Part shown: positions 1-4,932 of the stretch, in pieces | How the letters are laid out: the number at the start of each line of letters is the position of its first letter | Numbering within the stretch: the stretch's first letter is position 1 | NCBI GenBank assembly: GCA_034006405.1 | Contig: JAVESW010000069.1 | Span: 1 to 6,761, forward strand | Source of the DNA: JALNYB01 sp023230065 | GTDB lineage: Archaea; Thermoplasmatota; Thermoplasmata; Methanomassiliicoccales; Methanomethylophilaceae | Direction: 5' to 3' | DNA length: 6,761 bases | Notes under the pieces: model-generated | Told to the model about the DNA's origin: nothing | What the model saw: only the letters and a program-made list of their open reading frames with translations | Databases searched by the model: none | Translations under genes and position numbers: made by a program

Positions 1-308
1 TCTAGTGTCGCTGTGCCGTATTCCAACGCATATTCTTCGGAGATGGTTGCTCTGGGAAGTTTTCCTTTTTTACGTACAAGGATGAATCCTTTGTTCATAG
101 CGTATGCGACAGGTGCACCGAATACGAAACCTCTGGATTCTGAACCTAATATGACATCATAATCAACGTCTTTAAGAAGGTCCACCAATCCATCAACTGC
201 CATTTTGAAGCCGATCGGATCTTGAATCATAGATGTGATGTCTCTGAACATGATTCCTTCTTTGGGGAAATTCGGTATTGTAGTTATGAAGTCTTTGAGA
301 TCTGCCAT
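1..308 (-). CDS. apt: adenine phosphoribosyltransferase, C-terminal part missing
   Basis: Apt makes AMP and pyrophosphate from adenine and PRPP in the cytoplasm (purine salvage). The minus strand encodes 102 complete N-terminal residues before the window edge cuts the gene; the family is usually about 170-180 residues. Family hallmarks are visible: IPNFPKEGIMFRDIT near residues 11-25, the ESRGF motif at 57-61 (after VILG), VRKKGKLP at 78-85 and YALEYG at 93-98. The PRPP-binding loop (VDDLLATGGT type) lies beyond the edge and cannot be checked. The start is the ATG at 308, where family similarity begins; there is no Shine-Dalgarno motif, but a TATA box sits 27 nt upstream, so the mRNA is probably leaderless. 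It is divergent from ade-hpt, which handle the same substrate by another route. The family call is firm; the rest of the gene is unseen. Confidence 0.94.
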   Translation of the reverse strand, partial: MADLKDFITTIPNFPKEGIMFRDITSMIQDPIGFKMAVDGLVDLLKDVDYDVILGSESRGFVFGAPVAYAMNKGFILVRKKGKLPRATISEEYALEYGTATL

Positions 309-330
309 GTTTCGCAAATTATATTTCAGA

Positions 331-340
331 TATATATCAA
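331..340 (-). promoter_or_regulatory. TATA box for apt
   Basis: The minus strand reads TTGATATATA here, within a 10-bp palindrome GATATATATC (329-338). The centre is about 27 nt from the apt ATG at 308, the usual archaeal TATA-to-start-site distance, so transcription should begin at or next to the start codon. Inferred from position and composition only. Confidence 0.55.
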
Positions 341-362
341 GTATTGTTGGTCTATCTTTCGG

Positions 363-383
363 AAGTATGATAACCTTATACTT
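363..383. promoter_or_regulatory. operator-like inverted repeat between apt and ade
   Basis: AAGTAT (363-368) and ATACTT (378-383) form perfect 6-bp arms around a 9-nt spacer, giving a 21-bp dyad in the 87-bp gap between divergent purine-salvage genes. It lies 13 nt upstream of the ade ATG and behind the apt TATA box, so a bound dimeric regulator could control one or both promoters. An AT-rich dyad of this size can arise by chance, and the right arm is also the best TATA-like element for ade (CTTATACTTT, 375-384). Confidence 0.35.
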
Positions 384-395
384 TGATACCATTCT

Positions 396-2036
396 ATGCA
401 CAGTCCAGTCACCGTGGAAGGTAACTTAGTTGATGTGTTAGAAGATAGGATATATCCTGCAAGAATAAGGGCATTGAACGGAAGGATTTCTTCTGTAGAA
501 GAGATAGAGGGAACCTTTTCTAATTATATCCTTCCAGGATTGGTGGATTCTCATGTTCATGTGGAATCTTCTATGCTCGTCCCTTCTCGTTTTGCGGAAC
601 TGGCAGTTCCACGAGGAGTCGTGGCAGTAGTCGCAGATCCTCACGAAATAGCTAACGTTCTTGGAATAAAAGGAGTGGAATTCATGATAAAGGATTCTGA
701 AAGTGTTCCTTTGAAATTCAGATATATGGCACCATCATGCGTTCCTGCGACAAGTTTTGAGACTGCAGGTTGCAGATTGGGTTCCAAAGAGATAGAGGAT
801 CTTCTGAGCAGACCCAAGATATTCGGATTAGCAGAGGTCATGAACTATCCTGGTGTTATTAATCGTGATCCAGAAGTTATGGAGAAGATCGCTATAGCCA
901 AGAAATACAACAAACCGATCGATGGACATGCGCCAGGCCTTAGTGGAAATGATTTGGATAAATACATTGCTGCGGGAATAACAACCGATCATGAATGTGT
1001 CACCGAGGAAGAAGCAAGAGAAAAAGCAGAGAAAGGAATGATAATCCAAGTAAGAGAAGGTTCTGCGTGTTCTAACATGGAGGCTTTGATACCGGTAGCC
1101 AAGGATTATGATTTTTTCTTCTCTACCGATGATATGCAAGCTAATGATTGCATAAACAACGGATATATGGACAAGCTTCTCCGCATGGCAGTTGCCTTTG
1201 GAATAGAACCTATGAGGGCGATCAAAGCAGCTTCTCTGTGGCCATCTCTCCATTACGGATTGAGAGGCGGAGCGATATACAAGGACGGTCCGGCAGATCT
1301 GGTCATAGTATCTGACTTAAAGGATTTTGATGTTCTGAAGGTGTACATCAATGGTACACTAGTGGCCGAAAATGGAAAGATCACATTCAACATCAGGCCG
1401 CTCACTTGCGATACAAATATTGTAACGTATCATACAGTTTCGAAGGATTTTTACATTTATCGTGAAGTTGACAGCATCAGGGTGAAGGTAATAGGTGTAG
1501 AGGATAAGAAGATCTACAGCACCAAGGAGTCTGCTGTTCTGAGAACCGATAATGGGATATTAATGCCTGATGTAGATAGGGATGTGCTTTTGATGGCAGT
1601 TGTAAACAGGTATGAAGTATCTAAGCCTACAGTAGGATTTGTTACAGGATTTGGGTTGAAGAAAGGTGCTTTGGCATCCACGGTCTCTCATGATTCTCAC
1701 AACATTGTTGTTGTAGCGACATCTTACGAGCTTCTGTCCAAAGCGGTGAATGCTGTTTCAATCCACGGGGGGCATTATGTTACAGATGGGATGAACGAAT
1801 TGATCCTTCCGCTTCCAGTTGCGGGATTGATGACAACAGAGCCAGGGATATCGGTGGCAGCGATAGAACAGAAGATGATCGTGATGGCAGAAAGTTGCGG
1901 ATGCAAATTCAAGGCACCGTTTATGACGTTGGGATTCCAGTGTTTATTAGTGGTTCCTGCGCTGAAGATGAGTGATAAGGGTCTTTTTGATAACACTGAG
2001 TTTAAATTTACAGAATTGGATTATCAAGTTGAGTGA
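396..2036 (+). CDS. ade: adenine deaminase
   Basis: Ade hydrolyses adenine to hypoxanthine and ammonia; the product feeds hpt just downstream. The 546-residue protein is a full-length amidohydrolase of the Ade family. Visible metal and catalytic positions are H53 and H55 in SHVHVESSM, E147 in AEVMNYPG, H178 in DGHAPGL, H199 in TDHE and the aspartates D245/D246 in FSTDD. The Ade-specific C-terminal domain is intact: GFGLKKGALASTVSHDSHN (418-436), LPLPVAGLM (471-479), PFM (508-510) and LKMSDKGLFD (523-532). Some family positions differ: STDDMQ and NNGYMD where TDDR and EGH are common, and HGGH where GGG is common. The ATG at 396 is chosen because VEGNLVDV, the usual start of the family, follows six residues later; the in-frame GTG at 414 is an alternative that would suit the TATA-like CTTATAC at 375-381. 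No clear Shine-Dalgarno motif is present. Confidence 0.97.
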   Translation: MHSPVTVEGNLVDVLEDRIYPARIRALNGRISSVEEIEGTFSNYILPGLVDSHVHVESSMLVPSRFAELAVPRGVVAVVADPHEIANVLGIKGVEFMIKDSESVPLKFRYMAPSCVPATSFETAGCRLGSKEIEDLLSRPKIFGLAEVMNYPGVINRDPEVMEKIAIAKKYNKPIDGHAPGLSGNDLDKYIAAGITTDHECVTEEEAREKAEKGMIIQVREGSACSNMEALIPVAKDYDFFFSTDDMQANDCINNGYMDKLLRMAVAFGIEPMRAIKAASLWPSLHYGLRGGAIYKDGPADLVIVSDLKDFDVLKVYINGTLVAENGKITFNIRPLTCDTNIVTYHTVSKDFYIYREVDSIRVKVIGVEDKKIYSTKESAVLRTDNGILMPDVDRDVLLMAVVNRYEVSKPTVGFVTGFGLKKGALASTVSHDSHNIVVVATSYELLSKAVNAVSIHGGHYVTDGMNELILPLPVAGLMTTEPGISVAAIEQKMIVMAESCGCKFKAPFMTLGFQCLLVVPALKMSDKGLFDNTEFKFTELDYQVE

Positions 2037-2040
2037 TGGT

Positions 2041-2601
2041 ATGTTAGAACTGTTGAAGAAGAGTTTAGATGAGTGTCCCATCGTAGATATGAACGGCTAT
2101 CATTATTTTGTTCATCCTGTGACGGACGGTATACCATACATGGAACCGGATATTTTGAACGAGGTCTTGGACGCTATACAGGCAAAAGTTGACTTTAACT
2201 GCGATTATATTCTGGGGCCTCAGGCGATGGGAATTCCGTTGGCTGTTGGGTTGTCACTCAGGACAGGGATACCATATAATATCATAAGGAAAAGAAAATA
2301 CAATTTGCCAGGAGAAGTGAACATCGCACAGTATACAGGTTATTCAAAATCTGAGATGTTCATAAACGGTATCAAAAAAGGAGATCGTGTCGTAATTGTG
2401 GATGACGTCCTTAGTACAGGCGGTACAATACGTGCGATAGTGCATGCACTGAAGAACATAATAGGTGCTGAGGTAGTTGATGTTTTAATTGTATTCGAGA
2501 AGACCAAGAATAAAAAGGAAATGGAAGAAGAAATCGGTGTTAAGATCAAGACACTTTTGAAAGTGGAAATAATCGACGGGAAAGTAATTTATTCTGAGTA
2601 A
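2041..2601 (+). CDS. hpt: hypoxanthine/guanine phosphoribosyltransferase, archaeal type
   Basis: Hpt condenses hypoxanthine (and often guanine) with PRPP to IMP or GMP. The 186-residue product matches the archaeal Hpt family in length and motifs: YFVHPVTDGIP (22-32), AMGIPLAVGLSL (62-73), RKRKYNLPGEV (83-93), TGYSK (99-103) and the PRPP-binding loop VVIVDDVLSTGGT (117-129). The reading frame stays open upstream to 1972, but that extension overlaps the end of ade and lacks family similarity, so the ATG at 2041 is preferred. Only 4 nt separate it from the ade stop, and a GTGAT matching the anti-Shine-Dalgarno tail overlaps that stop, so co-transcription and coupled translation are likely. Position 61 is Q in PQAMGIP where E (EAMGIP) is common in archaeal relatives as I recall them. 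A T5 tract follows the stop. Confidence 0.96.
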   Translation: MLELLKKSLDECPIVDMNGYHYFVHPVTDGIPYMEPDILNEVLDAIQAKVDFNCDYILGPQAMGIPLAVGLSLRTGIPYNIIRKRKYNLPGEVNIAQYTGYSKSEMFINGIKKGDRVVIVDDVLSTGGTIRAIVHALKNIIGAEVVDVLIVFEKTKNKKEMEEEIGVKIKTLLKVEIIDGKVIYSE

Positions 2602-2606
2602 TTTTT
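2602..2606 (+). terminator. oligo-T tract after hpt
   Basis: Five consecutive T residues directly follow the hpt TAA. Oligo-T runs are the main intrinsic termination signal in euryarchaea, with or without a hairpin. A short run like this may terminate only partly, so transcription into the structured segment downstream is possible. Confidence 0.3.
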
Positions 2607-2619
2607 GTAAGAAAAAGTC

Positions 2620-2770
2620 CCTATTTTCATAACATTTGGAGGAAATAGTTCTCTGTAGAAGATGCTTATGAAAACAGGTGATTCAAAGAAGATTTACGCC
2701 CCCAAAATGGGGTAAGTAGGTTGTGGCGGTCATCCGTCGAGTCTTGCGAACAGAATCCGAGGAGTGCAAC
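2620..2770 (+). ncRNA. candidate structured RNA downstream of hpt
   Basis: Three structures follow one another. First, CCTATTTTCATAA (2620-2632) pairs with TTATGAAAACAGG (2666-2678): 12 pairs and one A/C mismatch, enclosing a 33-nt loop that holds a perfect GGAGG (2638-2642). Second, CCCC (2700-2703) pairs with GGGG (2709-2712) around AAAAT, extended by UUA/UAA across a 3-nt bulge. Third, GUUGU (2720-2724) with GCAAC (2766-2770) closes a junction of two hairpins: GGCGG-UCAU-CCGUC (2725-2738) and UCUUG (2742-2746) with CGAGG (2758-2762). I recognise no named RNA family. It could be an hpt 3' UTR, an independent RNA or the leader of the next gene. The strand is assumed from the flanking genes; pairing was judged by eye and no folding energy was computed. 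Confidence 0.3.
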
Positions 2771-2904
2771 GATCAAAGAAAAGTGTCAATCGACCAGTCA
2801 TTCCTTTTCGAACATATCTCCATACTAGATTCGTTCTCGCCGCAGGTTCTAGACATATTTGGTTTTGCGATTTTACTTTCCTCCACTATTGTTATTGTAT
2901 TACT

Positions 2905-2915
2905 ACTATATATAA
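2905..2915 (+). promoter_or_regulatory. possible TATA box upstream of the EFR1 gene
   Basis: CTATATATAA is the strongest TATA-like stretch upstream of 3057. It would place the transcript start near 2936-2940 and give a leader of about 120 nt, unlike the leaderless apt and tspO genes. Weaker alternatives are GATAAATTA (2969-2977) and AATCATAAGTA (3024-3034); the latter would give a leaderless mRNA starting at 3057. Confidence 0.3.
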
Positions 2916-2958
2916 CGATTCATTCAATTAATTCGTTGATAATCGTAATTTTATGTAT

Positions 2959-2981
2959 GTAATTCGTAGATAAATTACGAA
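2959..2981. repeat. two overlapping inverted repeats in the EFR1 leader
   Basis: GTAATT (2959-2964) pairs with AATTAC (2973-2978) across 8 nt, and TTCGTA (2963-2968) pairs with TACGAA (2976-2981) across 7 nt. The two perfect 6-bp dyads share bases, so they are alternative hairpins in RNA or one compound operator in DNA. Related CGTAATT text also occurs at 2944-2950. They lie between the best TATA-like box and the gene, a usual place for a repressor site. Confidence 0.35.
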
Positions 2982-3003
2982 ATACCATAATTGGATTCAT
3001 TTA

Positions 3004-3060
3004 ATGTTTGCAAGCCAGACGGTAATCATAAGTACTCTGATGTTATTCGGAACTGCATGA
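3004..3060 (+). CDS. possible 18-residue leader peptide overlapping the EFR1 start
   Basis: An ATG at 3004 opens an 18-codon frame (MFASQTVIISTLMLFGTA) whose TGA overlaps the ATG of the next gene as ATGA (3057-3060), the usual geometry of translational coupling. The peptide is hydrophobic with no charged residue. A TATA-like GATAAATTA is centred about 30 nt upstream, so a leaderless message beginning here is conceivable. No family is recognised, there is no Shine-Dalgarno motif, and a frame this short is easily found by chance. Confidence 0.18.
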   Translation: MFASQTVIISTLMLFGTA

Positions 3061-3815
3061 TATTTTGTTTTTCGGCGACGGGTAATAGTATGTATGTAGC
3101 GAATCAGATATCCAAAGCGTTAGGCATATCGGTTACTAATATTCAAGATTTGAAAGACAACGATCAGGTTCTTATCAATACAGAATTTATCGGAATCGTT
3201 ACTCCAACCTATTTCTATGGTTTGCCCACGATAGTAACAGAATTTATTTCAAAGATTCAATTGAAAGACGGTTGTAAGCCTTATGTGTTTGTTGTTCTGA
3301 CTTGTGGACTTGCTACAGGTAATGCGATCCGTGCGTGTGCAAAGCTTATGCGAGATAAAGGGATCAAGCTGTCCGCTCAGTATTCTGTTGTTATGCCGGA
3401 TAATTATGTGATATTATATCGCATAGGTTCAGACGAGGAGATCAAGGATAAGCTAGAGAAAGCTGATATCGAGATAGATCGTGTAATAGAGAATATCAGG
3501 AACAGAGCCATCGGTGATATGAATGTGCATCGTGGCATGGTTCCTGCGTTGATAACTCCAATACTATATTCGATGTATAAAGGTGGAAGAAAAACCTATA
3601 AATTCTATGTTACGGAGGCTTGCATAGGTTGTGGTTTATGTGAAAAGATATGTCCGGCGAAGGCGATAAAGATCACAGATGAGAAGCCCATGTGGGTAAA
3701 GGATCAATGCATTCTCTGTTTGGGATGTCTGCATAGATGTCCAGTTGAAGCTATTCAATATAGCAAGAAGACAGAGAAGAAAGGCAGATATTTCAATCCG
3801 AATGTGAAATTTTGA
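3057..3815 (+). CDS. EFR1-type flavodoxin-ferredoxin fusion protein
   Basis: A soluble 252-residue electron-transfer protein. Residues 1-150 form a flavodoxin-like fold with an FMN phosphate-loop motif at the N-terminus (FSATGNS, 5-11) and TPTYFYGLP (49-57), a typical EFR1 signature. The C-terminal part is a 2[4Fe-4S] ferredoxin: C189, C192, C195, C199 in CIGCGLCEKICP and C218, C221, C224, C228 in CILCLGCLHRCP. It could shuttle electrons between FMN and iron-sulfur clusters; partners and substrate cannot be deduced. The frame is open upstream to a TTG at 2991, but those 22 codons lack family similarity, whereas the ATG at 3057 puts the phosphate loop at the expected place. No strong Shine-Dalgarno motif is visible. 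The gene stands alone on its strand and converges with tspO. The TGA stop is followed directly by TAG. Confidence 0.94.
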   Translation: MIFCFSATGNSMYVANQISKALGISVTNIQDLKDNDQVLINTEFIGIVTPTYFYGLPTIVTEFISKIQLKDGCKPYVFVVLTCGLATGNAIRACAKLMRDKGIKLSAQYSVVMPDNYVILYRIGSDEEIKDKLEKADIEIDRVIENIRNRAIGDMNVHRGMVPALITPILYSMYKGGRKTYKFYVTEACIGCGLCEKICPAKAIKITDEKPMWVKDQCILCLGCLHRCPVEAIQYSKKTEKKGRYFNPNVKF

Positions 3816-3895
3816 TAGTGTTCTGATATTGAGATAAGTTCTACGATTGTGGAAATTTTGCGGGGTATATCCATACGACAGTTCTGATTATAAAT

Positions 3896-3934
3896 ATTAC
3901 AACTGCGACATTAGTTGTAATCGTCATATTTTTT
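3896..3934 (+). terminator. hairpin plus T6 downstream of the EFR1 gene
   Basis: ATTACAACT (3896-3904) and AGTTGTAAT (3913-3921) are perfect 9-bp inverted arms around an 8-nt loop, followed after 7 nt by TTTTTT (3929-3934). This suits termination of the plus-strand gene that ends 80 nt upstream. The left arm abuts a good TATA-like box (TTATAAATA, 3888-3896), so the repeat could instead be an operator for an unseen transcript. Confidence 0.5.
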
Positions 3935-3984
3935 ACAATGCGTTCAGAAATAATCAGCCCAATCTCAAATAATAAAGTATTTCA

Positions 3985-4002
3985 CTGCGGGATTTCCCGC
4001 AG
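3985..4002 (-). terminator. strong hairpin between convergent genes
   Basis: CTGCGGG (3985-3991) and CCCGCAG (3996-4002) form 7 perfect, mostly G-C pairs around ATTT. On the minus strand it lies 76 nt beyond the tspO stop and is followed by AT-rich sequence with short T runs, so it probably ends tspO transcripts. It could also block read-through from the plus strand, although no T tract follows there. Confidence 0.5.
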
Positions 4003-4016
4003 ATGTTTCTGATAGT

Positions 4017-4055
4017 TGTCTCAAAGATAGGCATTATTCCTTGAGTTTAGAGACA
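4017..4055. repeat. inverted repeat beyond the tspO stop
   Basis: TGTCTC (4017-4022) and GAGACA (4050-4055) are perfect arms 27 nt apart. An overlapping pair, CTCAA (4020-4024) with TTGAG (4041-4045), offers an alternative fold. On the minus strand this would be a 3' UTR stem-loop between tspO and the hairpin at 3985-4002. Weak as a lone signal. Confidence 0.25.
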
Positions 4056-4077
4056 TAGTACATAGTAACTTGTTGTG

Positions 4078-4554
4078 TCAATTTAGAATGTATACGCTGT
4101 AGCTCAAATATCCCGCAAACGTGACCCAAATCAGATATGGTATCTGAATCGCACCGGCATATTTGTCCACTTTCCAGAATGTATATATCATCATCAATAC
4201 GAATATCCATATCACCACTAATAATATGAATGCAGCGAGATAATTTGACATAACAAAGAATATAGGTAACCAACAGAAATTCAGTATCAATTGAATTCCA
4301 AATATGGCCAATGGTATTTCATTCTTGTAAATTCCATCTTTGATTACTAAATATAGAGAGACACCCATAAGTGCATACAGTATTGTCCAAACTATCGGGA
4401 ATAAGTATCCAGGAGGATATATATCGGGTAATTTGAGATCGGAATACATCTTCATGCTGTCTCCTGAGATTATACCGGATGTTGCACCTACAGCCATACA
4501 GCCGATAACACATAACAGCAATAGTTGCCAATTTTTTATCATATCAATAACCAT
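4078..4554 (-). CDS. tspO: TspO/MBR family membrane protein
   Basis: TspO proteins are five-helix membrane proteins that bind tetrapyrroles and, in animals, cholesterol; in bacteria they act in stress and porphyrin handling. The 158-residue product has the family length and about five hydrophobic segments (roughly 10-30, 49-72, 83-101, 105-125, 133-156). Signature text includes PPGYLFPIVWTILYALMG (47-64), Q88 with LNFCW (91-95), and the last-helix motif QIPYLIWVTFAGYL (137-150) ending in LN. The ATG at 4554 has a TATA box centred 27 nt upstream and no Shine-Dalgarno motif, which supports a leaderless mRNA and this start over the ATG at codon 5. It is a single gene converging with EFR1. Its ligand here is unknown; tetrapyrrole sensing or transport is inferred from the family only. 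Confidence 0.95.
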   Translation of the reverse strand: MVIDMIKNWQLLLLCVIGCMAVGATSGIISGDSMKMYSDLKLPDIYPPGYLFPIVWTILYALMGVSLYLVIKDGIYKNEIPLAIFGIQLILNFCWLPIFFVMSNYLAAFILLVVIWIFVLMMIYTFWKVDKYAGAIQIPYLIWVTFAGYLSYSVYILN

Positions 4555-4898
4555 TTGATATGTACGTAATTATGGATTTATAAATAAAACGCTATTATCA
4601 TTTTTGATAAACTTTAATAAATGATCGATATCAGTGACATTTTGGTCGAATCATATTGATTATTTTATGACGGTTCATATCAAGTATGAAGAAAATGAAA
4701 GAGAGACAAGTCGATTCATTTTTGTTAGGTTTTGTTACAACCTGGATATAATTTGTTTCACGCAATAAACCGACTTTAGGAATATCTTACTAAATTCGAA
4801 TCTTGTATTGTCTATATTATGCTGGATCTGTCGATTTAAGATCAAAGATGTAATGCAACAGCGATTCTGATTAAATCTCTCATAGTAACCGAGATGTG
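4555..4898. other. 344-nt AT-rich noncoding region
   Basis: Apart from the tspO promoter at its left end, no open frame of note is present on either strand. A nested inverted repeat occurs at 4708-4776: outer arms AAGTCG (4708-4713) and CGACTT (4771-4776), inner arms AGGTT (4727-4731) and AACCT (4739-4743), the inner stem extendable by two T/G pairs. The fragment GTCGAWTCAT occurs twice (near 4647 and 4710). A small RNA cannot be excluded, but no convincing promoter for one was found. Confidence 0.5.
4576..4589 (-). promoter_or_regulatory. TATA box for tspO
   Basis: The minus strand reads GTTTTATTTATAAAT, with the TTTATAAAT core centred near 4581, exactly 27 nt above the ATG at 4554. This is the clearest promoter in the window and predicts transcription starting at the start codon. 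Confidence 0.65.
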
Positions 4899-4924
4899 AA
4901 AAGGACCGGGTTGAAACCGGTCCT
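4899..4924 (-). terminator. terminator of the SPFH operon
   Basis: AGGACCGG (4902-4909) and CCGGTCCT (4917-4924) are perfect 8-bp arms around a 7-nt loop, starting 9 nt beyond the last gene of the minus-strand operon. On that strand the stem runs into TTTT (4902-4899). Stem strength, position and T tract all fit intrinsic termination. Confidence 0.7.
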
Positions 4925-4932
4925 GAAAAAGG

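Larger units (their letters stand above)
2602..3056. other. 455-nt intergenic region without a convincing protein gene
   Basis: It holds, in order, the hpt oligo-T tract, a long hairpin (2620-2678), a C4/G4 hairpin (2700-2712), a possible three-way junction (2720-2770), an AT-rich stretch with a TATA-like box (2905-2915), overlapping inverted repeats (2959-2981) and a tiny leader frame ending in the start of the next gene. A GTG-started frame at 2723-2962 (79 codons, hydrophobic C-terminal half) spans it. I recognise no family in that frame, it has no Shine-Dalgarno motif, and its hydrophobic half coincides with AT-rich promoter-like DNA, so I do not call it a gene. Confidence 0.6.

Noticed and set aside
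828..1253. 141-codon minus-strand frame opposite ade
   Set aside because: Antisense shadow of the conserved ade coding region.
2662..2715. 17-codon frame starting MLMKTGDSKK
   Set aside because: Very short, its start lies next to the arm of a strong hairpin, and GGAGG is too far upstream to serve it.
2638..2770. Resemblance to RNase P RNA: GGAGGAA near 2638 and ACAGAATCCG at 2750-2759
   Set aside because: The essential GGCUUA part of the 3' conserved element and a matching P4 partner are absent, and the spacing of about 110 nt is too short.
2723..2962. 79-codon GTG-started frame
   Set aside because: No recognised family and no Shine-Dalgarno motif; the hydrophobic half coincides with AT-rich promoter-like DNA. 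Kept only as part of the read-through idea.
3938..4012. 24-codon frame beginning MRSEIIS
   Set aside because: It runs through the strong hairpin at 3985-4002, has no ribosome-binding site and resembles nothing known to me.
4053..4066. Tandem ACATAGT x2 repeat
   Set aside because: Only two short copies in AT-rich spacer; no sign of an array or function.
4790..4805. TTCGAATC resembling a tRNA T-loop
   Set aside because: No flanking G-C stem, anticodon arm or acceptor stem around it.
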